NCBI RefSeq assembly: GCF_041261445.1
Contig: NZ_JBGCCU010000021.1
Coordinates: 155,094 to 219,093, forward strand
Origin: Catenulispora sp. EB89
Lineage (GTDB): Bacteria > Actinomycetota > Actinomycetes > Streptomycetales > Catenulisporaceae
Direction: 5' to 3'
Length of the DNA: 64,000 nt
Of this stretch, positions 43,900 to 54,205 are shown in pieces. Positions within the stretch are counted from its first letter, which is position 1; every line of letters begins with the position of its first letter. The notes beneath the pieces were generated by a model, which saw nothing but the letters and a program-made list of their open reading frames with translations, was not told where the DNA came from and ran no database searches. A program made the position numbers and the translations under genes.

Positions 43900-44538
43900 A
43901 TGTTCGACGACGCCTGGTTCCAGGGATCCCTCCTCGACGTCGACACGCCCGAGTCCGTCGGCGCCCTCGGCGCCGCGGTGGAGCGCGTGCCGCTGACCGA
44001 CGGCGCCTGGCTGGATCTGCGCCGCGGCTGGCTCACCGGAGCGGACGACCTGTTCGCCCGCCTGATGGAGACGGTGCCCTGGCGCGCCGAACGCCGGATG
44101 ATGTACGAACGCGTGGTCGCCGTCCCCCGCCTGCTCTGCTTCTACGGCGACGGCGAGGACCTCCCCGACCCCCTGCTCACCGAGGCGCGCGCGACCCTCG
44201 ATCACCACTACGCCCCCGAACTCGGCGAACCCTTCACCACAGCCGGCCTGTGCCTCTACCGCGACGGCCGCGACAGCGTCGCCTGGCACGGCGACACCAT
44301 CGGCCGCGGCTCGTCCGAGGACACGATGGTCGCGATCCTGTCCCTGGGCACTCCGCGCACACTGGCCCTGCGGCCGCGCGGTGGCGGCACTCCGCCGCTG
44401 CGTTTCGAGATCGGCCACGGCGACCTGCTGGTGATGGGCGGCAGCTGCCAACGGACGTGGGAGCACGCGGTGCCGAAATCGGCGCGGCCCTTGGGGCCTC
44501 GGATCAGTGTTCAGTTCCGTCCGCGCGGTGTGCGGTGA
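43900..44538 (+). CDS. AlkB-like 2-oxoglutarate/Fe(II) dioxygenase
   Basis: 212 residues of the double-stranded beta-helix fold. The iron ligands are WHGD (His130, Asp132) and His189 in TWEHAVPK; Arg201 in GPRISVQFRP binds 2-oxoglutarate. The layout, including LCLYRDGRDSVAWHGD, is that of AlkB proteins that oxidatively demethylate alkylated DNA/RNA bases. ATG 43900 is the family-consistent start; in-frame sequence upstream is not coding-like. A bidirectional terminator and a tRNA follow. Confidence 0.87.
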   Translation: MFDDAWFQGSLLDVDTPESVGALGAAVERVPLTDGAWLDLRRGWLTGADDLFARLMETVPWRAERRMMYERVVAVPRLLCFYGDGEDLPDPLLTEARATLDHHYAPELGEPFTTAGLCLYRDGRDSVAWHGDTIGRGSSEDTMVAILSLGTPRTLALRPRGGGTPPLRFEIGHGDLLVMGGSCQRTWEHAVPKSARPLGPRISVQFRPRGVR

Positions 44539-44601
44539 CGGAGTCCGTTGTTCTCTGAACGTGCGAACTGTTCACCATGCCACTGTGCGGAAACGAGAAA
44601 A

Positions 44602-44635
44602 CCGCCATCTCATCTGAGATGGCGGCCATTTTTCG
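44602..44635. terminator. Bidirectional rho-independent terminator
   Basis: A 10-bp stem CCGCCATCTC / GAGATGGCGG with loop atct. On the plus strand it is followed by ATTTTT (after the AlkB gene); on the minus strand it is followed by GGTTTTC, after the tRNA-Val gene. Confidence 0.85.
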
Positions 44636-44637
44636 TG

Positions 44638-44709
44638 TGGGCGATACTGGGATCGAACCAGTGACCCCTGCCGTGTGAAGGCAGTGCTCTCCCGCTGAGC
44701 TAATCGCCC
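44638..44709 (-). tRNA. tRNA-Val (anticodon CAC)
   Basis: A complete cloverleaf on the minus strand. Acceptor arms are GGGCGAT / ATCGCCC with discriminator A; the anticodon stem CTGCC/GGCAG holds loop TTCACAC, giving CAC. The T arm contains GGTTCGATCC. CCA is not encoded. It decodes GUG and shares the acceptor, D and T arms with the tRNA-Val(GAC) at 49295. Confidence 0.95.
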
Positions 44710-45132
44710 GTGCCTCATCGTCGCGTGCCCCTTCAGGGCCGTTCCGACGTCCGTAACCTTACCGCATCCCGAGGGTGCCGCGCGCACGCCTTTCCGAGGG
44801 GTCCGCGGTGTTGCGGAGTAAGGGTCGGCGACGCGCCGGAAAGGCGTGGAATTCGTCACACTGTGTCACTGGTGGTATACGGTGGGTTCTGTCCCGATTC
44901 GGGGGATTGCGCCGCCGGTCACCGGGGCGCCTGCTCGTGCACGTCAAGGTCTTGTCCTCGACCTGATGGCCTACGCACATCGCCGTATACCGGGCACACG
45001 GGTTTACCGACCACCGGACCGTGGCATTCCTCCTTCGCGCCCCTCGACGCGGACCGTATGGAACGCGGGGGTGTGAACCGCTGAGTTCGGGACCGCCCGC
45101 CTCGGCGCACTCCTAGCGAAAGGCCGACCGCC
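44710..45132. promoter_or_regulatory. Upstream region of ssgB and of tRNA-Val(CAC)
   Basis: There is no credible gene in 423 bp. It must carry the tRNA promoter (minus) and the developmental promoter of ssgB (plus). A TATACG hexamer at 44876-44881 with TTCGTC 18 bp upstream is a weak candidate for the latter. Short ORFs here have no family features. Confidence 0.35.
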
Positions 45133-45546
45133 ATGAGCTCATCGGTCACCTGTGAGCTGCAGCTGCGTCTCGTCATCTCCGGCGACTCCTCGCTGCCGGT
45201 CCCCGCGGGCCTGCGCTACGACACCGCCGACCCTTACGCCGTGCACGCCACGTTCCACACCGGCGGGCAGGACACCGTGGACTGGGTCTTCGCCCGGGAG
45301 TTGCTGGCCGAGGGGCTGCGCCGCCCCACCGGCACCGGCGACGTGCGGGTGTGGCCCTCGCGCAGCCGCGGGCAGGCGATCGTGTGTCTGGCGCTCAGTT
45401 CACCGGAGGGTGAGGCGCTCCTGGAGGCTCCCGCGCGGGCCCTGGAGAGCTTCCTCAAGCGCACCAACACCGCCGTCCCGCCCGGTCTCGAGCACCGCTT
45501 CTACGACTTGGACGCCGAGCTCGTGCACCTGTTCGCCGACAACTGA
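45133..45546 (+). CDS. ssgB: SsgB-type sporulation/cell-division regulator
   Basis: A 137-residue SsgA-like protein. LPVPAGLRYDTADPYAVHA, VDWVFARELLAEGL, TGTGDVRVWPSRS and ALSSPEGEALLEAPARALE match SsgB nearly throughout. In Streptomyces SsgB recruits FtsZ to future septum sites during sporulation and is the most conserved member of the family, so the host very likely forms spores. GAAAGG precedes ATG 45133. It is monocistronic and ends at a very strong terminator. Confidence 0.93.
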   Translation: MSSSVTCELQLRLVISGDSSLPVPAGLRYDTADPYAVHATFHTGGQDTVDWVFARELLAEGLRRPTGTGDVRVWPSRSRGQAIVCLALSSPEGEALLEAPARALESFLKRTNTAVPPGLEHRFYDLDAELVHLFADN

Positions 45547-45599
45547 GGCGCCTTCTCCTAAGGCATCCACTGAGGTACGTGCTCAGGCGCGCAGCCCGG

Positions 45600-45650
45600 A
45601 ACCGAACCGCCCCCGCCGATGCGATCACCATCGGCGGGGGCGGTTCGGTT
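45600..45650 (+). terminator. Strong rho-independent terminator after ssgB
   Basis: A perfect stem of 21 bp (arms 45600-45620 and 45630-45650) with a nine-base loop is followed by a short T run. The adjoining 45655-45773 holds imperfect direct repeats around GGTCACTC and GTCGTGGTC and no gene. Confidence 0.88.
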
Positions 45651-45773
45651 TCCGGCACCGTCACCACGCCGGCTCGGGTCGATCCGGGGCGCGGTCACTC
45701 TGCGTCGTGGTCACTCCGGGACGTATTCACCGCGGAGTCTGTTCACCCGGGGCCCGTTCGCCCAGGGGCTCGG

Positions 45774-46610
45774 TCACTCCGGGTCGTGGTCCTCGGCGGA
45801 GCGCTCGGCGAACACGGCCATCGCGCCCTTGGTGACCGGGCCCGGCGCGGCGAGGTCGCGGCCGTCGGCGCGGTGCACGCCCTGCACGTCGCGCAGCGTC
45901 GAGGTCAGGAAGATCTCGTCGGCGTCCAGCAGGGTCTCCACCGGCAGGTCCGTCTCCTCGGCGCCGGGCACCCACTTCAGGACCAGGGCCCGGGTGACGC
46001 CGGCCAGGCAGCCGGTGTCCAGGGTCGGCGTGAGGATACGGCCGTCGCGGACCACGAAGATGTTGCTGCCGGTGCCCTCGCACAGGCGTCCGGTGGTGTC
46101 GGCGAACACCGCTTCGGTCGCTCCGGCGCGCTGTGCGTGCGCCAACGCTTTAGCGTTCTCCGCGTAAGACGTCGACTTGATGCCCGCCAGGGCTCCGCGC
46201 TCGTTGCGCGGCCAGGGCACGGTGGCGATCGCCGTGGTCTCGGCGTGGGCCCGGCTCGCGCCGACCGCCACCACGAGCGTGGGGCCGTGGTCGCCGCGCT
46301 CGGAGCCGAGCGGCGCGATGCCCGCCGAGTAGGTGATCCGGATGCGGGCCAGCGGCGGCACGTCGTTGGCGAGCAGGGTCTCGGTCACGGCGTGCCGGAC
46401 GGCGTCGACGTCCACCGGCGGCAGCCCGAGGCCGGCCGCCGAACGGGCCAGCCGTCGCAGGTGCCGGGTCAGCGCGAAGGGGCGTCCGCCGACCGCCTTG
46501 ATCGCCTCGAACACGCCGTCGCCGACCGTGAAGCCGTGGTCGAAGACCGAGATGTGCGGGGTGGCGGCGTCGACGAGACCGGAGTCGACCCAGACTTTGT
46601 CAGTGCTCAT
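45774..46610 (-). CDS. pabC: Aminodeoxychorismate lyase (class IV PLP aminotransferase fold)
   Basis: 278 residues of the class IV PLP fold. SVFDHGFTVGDGVFE is the N-terminal signature, Lys145 in GIKSTSYAENAKAL binds PLP, and TGRLCEGTGSNIFVV plus TLDTGCLAGVTRALVL follow. Adjacency to a PabB-like chorismate enzyme (16-bp gap, same strand) points to 4-amino-4-deoxychorismate lyase, which makes p-aminobenzoate for folate; a branched-chain or D-amino acid transaminase is the alternative for this fold. Confidence 0.85.
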   Translation of the reverse strand: MSTDKVWVDSGLVDAATPHISVFDHGFTVGDGVFEAIKAVGGRPFALTRHLRRLARSAAGLGLPPVDVDAVRHAVTETLLANDVPPLARIRITYSAGIAPLGSERGDHGPTLVVAVGASRAHAETTAIATVPWPRNERGALAGIKSTSYAENAKALAHAQRAGATEAVFADTTGRLCEGTGSNIFVVRDGRILTPTLDTGCLAGVTRALVLKWVPGAEETDLPVETLLDADEIFLTSTLRDVQGVHRADGRDLAAPGPVTKGAMAVFAERSAEDHDPE

Positions 46611-46626
46611 GGCTCACAAGTCTCCT

Positions 46627-47724
46627 TCACTGCGGGTTCGACTGCGGGGCTGACTGTGGGTCTGGTTGTGGGTCTGGTCGCGGGTCCGGCTCCGGACCGG
46701 ACGCGACCGCCAGCAGCCGTGCGGCCTTCAGCTCGGTCTCGTCCCATTCTCCCTGCGGATCCGATCCCCACGTGATGCCGGCCCCGGTGCCGAAGCACAG
46801 CCGGTCGCGTTGCCACCAGAACGTGCGGATGCCCACGGCCAGCTCCCCGACCCCCCGGTCGGCGTCCACCCAGCCGACGGCGCCGCAGTAGGGGCCGCGC
46901 GGGGCGTTCTCCAACTCGTCGATGACGCGCAGGGCGCTGCTTTTCGGCGCCCCGGTGATGGAGCCGGCCGGGAAAGTCGCCGCGATCAGCTCGGGCCAGC
47001 CGGCGTCAGGGACGAGCTCGGCGGTCACGGTCGAGACCAGGTGCACGAGGCCCGGGTGTGGCTCGACGCGCAGCAGGGAGGGGACTTCGACCGTGCCGAT
47101 CTCGGCGACCCGGGCCAGGTCGTTGCGGACCAGGTCGACGATCATGACGTTCTCGGCGGTGTCCTTCGGGAGGAATTCCTCCGCAGTACGTGCGGTGCCC
47201 TTAATAGGTTCCGAGGTGATGGTGCGGTTCTCGCGGCGCAGGAAGAGCTCAGGAGAGGCGGTCACTACGCGGGTTCCGGGGATGTCCACCATGCCGGCGT
47301 ACGGAGCGGGGTTCCCTATACGGAGGCGCGCAGCGAGCGCGAGAGGTTCGGCCTGCGGAATGATCGGCGAGGACAGGACTCGGCAGAGGTTCACCTGGTA
47401 GACCTCGCCGGCGGCGATCTCGTCGCGGATGGCCTTGACGGCGCCGACGTATGCGTCCTGATCCATGGAGGAGATCCAGGCGTCGCGATCGGGGCCGGTC
47501 CAGGGGGTCGCCGGCGTGGGGAGCGGAGCGTCCCGAACGTCGTCGAAGCGCGCGAGGGTCCAGTCGCCTTCGTAGGTGCCCACGACGGCCCAGAAACCGG
47601 CGGAGTCCAGGGCGGTCAGGTCCGAGGTGACGTCACGCAGCCCGGTCGCGAGCCGGCCCGCGAAGTGGGCCATTGGCTCGGGGCCGGAGGCTATGAGGGG
47701 CGCGTGTCGGGCGGGGGAGGGCAC
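46627..47724 (-). CDS. pabB: Aminodeoxychorismate synthase component I-like chorismate-binding enzyme
   Basis: 365 residues of the chorismate-binding fold. YQVNLCRVL, PELFLRRENRTITSEPIKGTA, ENVMIVDLVRNDLARV and FPAGSITGAPKSSAL carry the conserved active-site and metal residues; SITGAPK is the family signature. It is shorter than TrpE and lacks its N-terminal tryptophan site, fitting PabB. The last ~20 residues are a PDPQ-rich hydrophilic tail. GTG 47724 is the start. With pabC it forms a two-gene p-aminobenzoate operon; a glutamine amidotransferase subunit is not present here. Confidence 0.87.
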   Translation of the reverse strand: MPSPARHAPLIASGPEPMAHFAGRLATGLRDVTSDLTALDSAGFWAVVGTYEGDWTLARFDDVRDAPLPTPATPWTGPDRDAWISSMDQDAYVGAVKAIRDEIAAGEVYQVNLCRVLSSPIIPQAEPLALAARLRIGNPAPYAGMVDIPGTRVVTASPELFLRRENRTITSEPIKGTARTAEEFLPKDTAENVMIVDLVRNDLARVAEIGTVEVPSLLRVEPHPGLVHLVSTVTAELVPDAGWPELIAATFPAGSITGAPKSSALRVIDELENAPRGPYCGAVGWVDADRGVGELAVGIRTFWWQRDRLCFGTGAGITWGSDPQGEWDETELKAARLLAVASGPEPDPRPDPQPDPQSAPQSNPQ

Positions 47725-47799
47725 GTCTCATTGTCTCGCGCTTTGGGATCTCCCGGCTCGGGGGTCGCCTTAGCGCAGGTCCACGTGCTGGCGGCTACT

Positions 47800-48717
47800 T
47801 CACGGCCCGAAGTCGGAGGTGCCGCTCGCCGTCGCGACGAAGCTGTGGATGTCCGGCGCCGACAGGCGGGTGAACACGCCCGGCGTGCCCGGGACCGCGC
47901 AGCCGTTGCCCCAGCTCGTGACGCCGATCAGTTCCCAGGTGCCGCCCGGCAGCGGGCTCAGCAGCGGGCCGCCGCTGTCGCCGGTGCAGGCGTCGTGGTG
48001 CCCGTCGCCGCCGGCGCAGAGCATCTCCTGCGGGTAGAGCGCGGGGTTGCGCACGCCGTCGAACACGCTCTGGCAAGGGGTGTCGCCGACCAGCGGGAGG
48101 TCCACCTGGCGCAGCTCGTCCGGGTACACGCCGCCGCCGACGTCAGCCGGGCCCTGCGGCTGGGTGCTGCCCCAGCCGATGGCGCGGGCCGGGGTCCCGG
48201 GCTGCTCGTAGGCCTGGTTGCCGGAGGTCGGCATGGTCGGCGGGGCGATGCCGGCGATCGGCGAGTCGAGCTGCACCACCGCGGCGTCGTCGGACTCGGT
48301 CGCCGAGTCCCAGGTCGGGTCGACGCGGATGGCGTTGGGCACCCGGATCGCGCCGTCGCTGCCGCTCAGCACGGTCCGGCCGACGATGATGCGCTCCTTG
48401 GGCTCCCCGTCAGCCGCCGCCTGCCCGACCGACCACTGATCCACACAGTGCGCCGCGGTGAGCACCTGGTCCGGCGCGATGAGCGTCCCGCCACAGATGG
48501 TGAGGTACCCGTTGCCGACCCACTGCTGCAAAGCGGCCATGAAGGGATACGCCCCGTCCGGCGCCGGCGCACCGCCGACGATCCGCGGAATCGGCCTAAG
48601 CGTCGCAGGCTTCGCCGGTGCCCCCAGCGCGGTCGCCGCGGCCACCCCCGCCACGGTCAGCACTCCCGCGACGCCCCACGCCGCCATCCGTGCGACCCGC
48701 CGCCTCCGCCGCGCCAT
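47800..48717 (-). CDS. Secreted trypsin-like serine protease (S1A)
   Basis: 305 residues. An Arg-rich N-region and hydrophobic core (about 1-33) form a signal peptide; a short propeptide ends at IVGG (47-50), the mature N-terminus of trypsin-like enzymes. The triad is His90 (TAAHC), Asp144 (DDAAVVQL) and Ser248 (GDSGGP). Asp242, six residues before the serine, suggests trypsin-like cleavage after Arg/Lys. Six Cys residues can make three disulfides. It is monocistronic. Confidence 0.9.
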   Translation of the reverse strand: MARRRRRVARMAAWGVAGVLTVAGVAAATALGAPAKPATLRPIPRIVGGAPAPDGAYPFMAALQQWVGNGYLTICGGTLIAPDQVLTAAHCVDQWSVGQAAADGEPKERIIVGRTVLSGSDGAIRVPNAIRVDPTWDSATESDDAAVVQLDSPIAGIAPPTMPTSGNQAYEQPGTPARAIGWGSTQPQGPADVGGGVYPDELRQVDLPLVGDTPCQSVFDGVRNPALYPQEMLCAGGDGHHDACTGDSGGPLLSPLPGGTWELIGVTSWGNGCAVPGTPGVFTRLSAPDIHSFVATASGTSDFGP

Positions 48718-49040
48718 CCCCGCTCCTCTTCCCGTTCACACCCGAAACCCACACCGGCCGCCGGACCCGCCCGCCGACCCGCACCATCGTCGCCGCGCCG
48801 ACCGGCGCCACGACCCGCCGCGACCGCCGAACCACCCGAACGTATGGCGACTCATTGTAGCGACATGATCGCGGACCGAGACCATGAGTACCGTTCTGCC
48901 CAAGTTCGAGGCGATTTCAACCCAACTCTGTGACGCCTGAGGGGAATGGTTTTTGGATCCCCGGCCCTATCCGCTACAGTTCATGGTGTCGCCAGGGGGC
49001 GCAACGAGGGAAACCGAGTGAACACCCCGGAAGCGCACAC
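48718..49040. promoter_or_regulatory. Region between protease and tRNA cluster, with tRNA promoter
   Basis: There is no gene in 323 bp. TTGGAT (48953-48958) and TACAGT (48975-48980), separated by 16 bp, form a plausible sigma-A-type promoter 60 bp before tRNA-Gly, driving the tRNA cluster. The left part must carry the minus-strand protease promoter, which I cannot define. Confidence 0.5.
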
Positions 49041-49113
49041 GCGGATGTGGCTCAGTTGGTAGAGCATCACCTTGCCAAGGTGAGGGTCGCGAGTTCGAGT
49101 CTCGTCATCCGCT
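49041..49113 (+). tRNA. tRNA-Gly (anticodon GCC)
   Basis: Acceptor GCGGATG / CATCCGC, discriminator T; anticodon stem TCACC/GGTGA with loop TTGCCAA gives GCC; T arm GAGTTCGAGTCTC. First gene of a Gly-Cys-Val cluster of a type common in actinobacteria. Confidence 0.95.
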
Positions 49114-49168
49114 CGGTTGGAAGGCTGGTCGGGTACCGTGTTCCACGCCTGATCGAGCCCACTCCCAC

Positions 49169-49239
49169 GGTGGTGTGGCCGAGAGGCGAGGCAACGGCCT
49201 GCAAAGCCGTCTACACGGGTTCAAATCCCGTCACCACCT
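49169..49239 (+). tRNA. tRNA-Cys (anticodon GCA)
   Basis: Acceptor GGTGGTG / CACCACC, discriminator T; anticodon stem ACGGC/GCCGT with loop CTGCAAA gives GCA; T arm GGGTTCAAATCCC. Second gene of the cluster. Confidence 0.95.
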
Positions 49240-49294
49240 CGCACGACGGCAAGGCTGCGGTAAAGCTGTACAGTACGACAACGAAACAAAGCAC

Positions 49295-49366
49295 GGGCGA
49301 TTAGCTCAGCGGGAGAGCGCTTCCCTGACACGGAAGAGGTCACTGGTTCAATCCCAGTATCGCCCA
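49295..49366 (+). tRNA. tRNA-Val (anticodon GAC)
   Basis: Acceptor GGGCGAT / ATCGCCC, discriminator A; anticodon stem CTTCC/GGAAG with loop CTGACAC gives GAC; T arm CTGGTTCAATCCCAG. Third gene of the cluster, followed by a terminator. Confidence 0.95.
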
Positions 49367-49373
49367 CACGAAG

Positions 49374-49408
49374 AAAGGCCCTGGACCTGAAAAGGTCCGG
49401 GGCCTTTT
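49374..49408 (+). terminator. Rho-independent terminator of the tRNA cluster
   Basis: A long stem (AAAGGCC plus GGACCT, paired with AGGTCC plus GGCCTTT) with loop gaaa is followed by TTTTCG, eight bases after tRNA-Val. Confidence 0.9.
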
Positions 49409-49587
49409 CGTTGGTCCTCTGTGGCGCGTTCTGTGGCGTGTTCCCGACGTACGGCCGTCAGCGTTCGGAGACGCTTTCCCGGCCTCGAAAAGCCCGTGCG
49501 GCTGTCAGGAGCGGTCGGTAATGTCTGGCGCGGCGCTGCGGTGATTACCCGGCGTTTGGCGGGGGCGGGCTTGGACTGGGGTGGGCT

Positions 49588-50982
49588 GTGCGGTCGAGAG
49601 TGCTGCGCGTGCTGGACGTCGGGGGGCTGCCGCGCGTCTTCTGGTGGGTGTGGTTCAGCACGTTGGTGGCGCGGACGGGGGCTTTTGTCGCGCCTTTTCT
49701 TTCGTACTACTTGACGCGGTCGCTGGGGCATTCGGCGGCGTTCGCGGGGTTCGTCGCCGCTTTGAACGCGGGGGGTGCCGCGGTGTCCGCGGTGGTGGGC
49801 GGGGTGCTCGCCGACCGGGTCGGGCGGCGGGCGACGTTGTTGGGGGCGCTGGTCGCTTCGGCGGTGACGCTGGTGGCGCTCGGGTTGGTGCACTCGGTGG
49901 CGCTGATCGCGGGGCTGGCGTTCCTGGCGGGCCTGGCCAACAATGCGACGCGGCCGGCGACGGGGGCGATCATCGCCGACGTCGTGCCGTCGGCGGATCG
50001 GGGGCGGGCCTACTCGCTCAACTACTGGGCGATCAACCTGGGCTTCGCGGTGGCGATGCTGTCTGCCGGGGCGGTGGCGTCGCATGGCTACACGCTGCTG
50101 TTCGTGGGCGACGCGCTGGCGAATCTGGGGTGCGCTGTCGTCGTCTTCTTCACGGTGCCGGAGACTCGGCCGGTCCTCGATGCCGGTGCGTCTGCGGCCC
50201 CTGGATCCCCGGCCACCGCCACTGAGCCTTTCGGCCAGGCGGGCAGCCTCGTGGACGTGCTGCGGGACCGGATCTTCCTGGGGTTCCTGGGCGCGGTCCT
50301 GGTGGGCGCGATCATCTATTCGCAGGCGCAGACGGTGCAGCCGATCATGATGGGCCAGGACGGTCTCGGGCCCGGCGCGTACGGTGCGGTCGCGGCGCTC
50401 AACGGGATCCTCATCGGGGTGCTGCAGCTTCCATTGACGACCTGGTTGCGCCGCTACACGCACGGCACGGCGTTGGCCGCCTCCTCATTGCTGATGGGCG
50501 CCGGGTTCGCGGTGCCGCTGCTCATCTCGGTGACAGGGCACCCGATGGGGATCTACGCGGCATCGGTGGTGGTGTGGACCATCGCGGAGATCGGCAACAC
50601 GCCGCCGCAGATGGCATTGGGCGCCGATTTGGCGCCGGCGCACCTGCGTGGGCGGTATCAGGGCATGTCGACGCTGGCGTGGAGCGTGGCCGGCATCGTC
50701 GGCCCGCTGGTGGGCGGCTGGGCACTGAGCGCGGTGGGCGCTTCGGCCGTGCTGTGGGCCAGCCTGGCGCTCGGCGCGGCCGGGGTGCCGGCGTGGCTGG
50801 TGCTTGACCGACGCTCGGGGGCGCGGGTCGCTGCCTTGCGGGCCGAGGAGGCGAGGCTGGAAGCGTCGATGGCTGTTCTGTCGGTACTGCCGTTGGCGGC
50901 AGTCGGGGACGCGGCACCCGAGCCGGCGTCCCCGTGCGCGCTGTCCTCGACCGGTCCCGAAGCCGCCGCACGGCTGCGTTAG
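49588..50982 (+). CDS. MFS transporter (12-helix exporter type)
   Basis: 464 residues with twelve predicted helices. The loop 2-3 motif is GGVLADRVGRRATLLGALV, the MFS signature; ANNATRPATGAIIADVV and the symmetric second half with RYQGMSTLAWSVAGIVGPLVGGWAL fit the multidrug/small-molecule efflux group. The start is GTG 49588 with a poor ribosome-binding site. The cytoplasmic C-tail is Ala/Glu-rich. It is not near any identifiable biosynthetic gene and its substrate is unknown. Confidence 0.85.
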   Translation: MRSRVLRVLDVGGLPRVFWWVWFSTLVARTGAFVAPFLSYYLTRSLGHSAAFAGFVAALNAGGAAVSAVVGGVLADRVGRRATLLGALVASAVTLVALGLVHSVALIAGLAFLAGLANNATRPATGAIIADVVPSADRGRAYSLNYWAINLGFAVAMLSAGAVASHGYTLLFVGDALANLGCAVVVFFTVPETRPVLDAGASAAPGSPATATEPFGQAGSLVDVLRDRIFLGFLGAVLVGAIIYSQAQTVQPIMMGQDGLGPGAYGAVAALNGILIGVLQLPLTTWLRRYTHGTALAASSLLMGAGFAVPLLISVTGHPMGIYAASVVVWTIAEIGNTPPQMALGADLAPAHLRGRYQGMSTLAWSVAGIVGPLVGGWALSAVGASAVLWASLALGAAGVPAWLVLDRRSGARVAALRAEEARLEASMAVLSVLPLAAVGDAAPEPASPCALSSTGPEAAARLR

Positions 50983-51032
50983 GCTCGCCGACATGTGTGG
51001 CGGCCGCGCCGTCGTCTGAGCGAGGGGGCTCC

Positions 51033-51593
51033 ATGTCGGACGAGACAGTCTTCGATCATTCGGACGAGCCGGTCATGGAGCTGGTCCTGGACGGCGACGA
51101 CGAGTTCAGCGACGACGAGTTCACAGACGCCGACCTGCACAGTCTGGAGGAACGACTCCGACGCCGCGACGAACTCCGAGAGCGCTTCCTGCCCGGCGTG
51201 GACGGCGGGGCGCTGTTCGCCCTGGCCGTGTCCACGGTGGGCCTGGTGACCTCCGGCCTGTTCGAGATCCTGGGCCAGAACCGCGAACTCACGTTCACCG
51301 CACACCACGTGAGCGGCTCGAGCCTGCCCGACCAGTACGCACCGTTCCGCGACGTGAACCACCTCCGCTTCCTCGGACAGGGAATCTTTGCAGGGGCGGC
51401 CGTGGTGGTCGCCGTCCTCGTGGTGAACAGCTGGCGCGCGGAGCGGCACGCCCGCTGGTCGCGCCCGGCGGCGCAGGCAGCGTTGCTGCTCGGACTGGTC
51501 GGCCTGGTGCTCGCCGTGCTCGGGTACTTCGATGTCATCGCCTCGCTGCCGACGCAGAGTCCCTATCTGAACGACGGCGGTGTTCAGACCTGA
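51033..51593 (+). CDS. Hypothetical membrane protein with acidic N-terminus
   Basis: 186 residues. Residues 1-35 are strongly acidic (LDGDDEFSDDEFTDADLHS), then a charged helix (LEERLRRRDELRERF) and three hydrophobic segments (about 59-82, 115-136 and 146-168). I recognise no family. GAGGGGGC before ATG 51033 supports the start. Its end lies 28 bp before the GH18-like gene on the same strand, so the two may be co-transcribed. Confidence 0.7.
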   Translation: MSDETVFDHSDEPVMELVLDGDDEFSDDEFTDADLHSLEERLRRRDELRERFLPGVDGGALFALAVSTVGLVTSGLFEILGQNRELTFTAHHVSGSSLPDQYAPFRDVNHLRFLGQGIFAGAAVVVAVLVVNSWRAERHARWSRPAAQAALLLGLVGLVLAVLGYFDVIASLPTQSPYLNDGGVQT

Positions 51594-51621
51594 TAGCCCG
51601 CCATCCGGTCGGGCCGGGATC

Positions 51622-53419
<1,798 letters not shown>

Positions 53420-53442
<23 letters not shown>

Positions 53443-54037
53443 CCAGCGCTCGGGCGTCCTTGTACCGGGTGTTGGGATCGAGCGGCAGTGGTTCGCCGCT
53501 GCTGGCCTCGGAGCAGCAGAACGCGAACATGCCGGCGGCGTCGATCGGCGTGGTCGCGCCGCCGGACAGGCGCCAGCCGCGGACGACGTATCCCGGCGTG
53601 CCGTCGGCGGCGTCCGGCTCCAGCAGCGGCCGCGAGCGCAGGATCACCGTCGCGTCGGCACCGCTGACGTGCGCCAGTGCGAACAGTTCGCACAGCTCCC
53701 GCTCGGCGCCGGATGCGGGCAGGCTGACCGCCGGGATCTCGGTGGCGATGTCCATCCTGAGGTCTTCGCCCGCGGTGACCGGGCCGTCGGCGGTCGGCAC
53801 CGCGCAGTTGAGGCGGTGCGCTCCGCTCCCGATGGTCAGGACGAGCCCTATGAAGACGGACTCGGCGTACTCCCGGGCCCGGACGACCGCCAGTTGCGGG
53901 TCGTCCGTGGTCCGGGCCGCGGTCCAGATCAGGGCGTCGAGGTCGTCGACCCGTTCGGTGAGGTCTGCGAAACCGGGGCCGTCGGGGCGGCCGAGGAGCG
54001 TGGCGCGGGGGTGTGGCAGATTGCTGATGGTGGACAT
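53420..54037 (-). CDS. Conserved hypothetical protein
   Basis: 205 residues, soluble, with no domain I can name; a Cys-containing C-terminal half (FAFCCSEASSGEPLPLDPNT). ATG 54037 is preceded by GGGAGGGAAC, better than the upstream in-frame ATG 54094. Its end overlaps the GH18-like gene by 23 bp in convergent orientation. A palindrome that may be an operator lies 18 bp before the start. Confidence 0.68.
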
Positions 54038-54054
54038 GGGGTTCCCTCCCGGGT

Positions 54055-54078
54055 GATTCGAACTTTCGTGCTCGAATC
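54055..54078. promoter_or_regulatory. Inverted repeat GATTCGA-N10-TCGAATC
   Basis: A perfect 7-bp dyad with a 10-base centre lies directly upstream of the hypothetical gene at 54037. It has the size and symmetry of a dimeric repressor site. Confidence 0.4.
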
Positions 54079-54205
54079 CACTGTAATCGGACATTGCCGA
54101 CTATGGGAGGTTTCTGTCATTCTGTTACGAGAAAGTGTGCTGGTGTTCGGGCTCTGAGGTGCGGGGATGGGGTGTGGGGGAGTGGAACCCGGTCACTCTT
54201 ACGGC

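Noticed and set aside
45579..46775. Plus-strand frame downstream of ssgB
   Set aside because: It begins inside the terminator and then runs antisense to pabC; no domain.
44638..49366. The two tRNA-Val genes as attachment-site duplicates
   Set aside because: They share arms because they are isoacceptors; anticodon stems differ (CAC versus GAC), both are complete genes, and the DNA between them is core genes without mobility functions.
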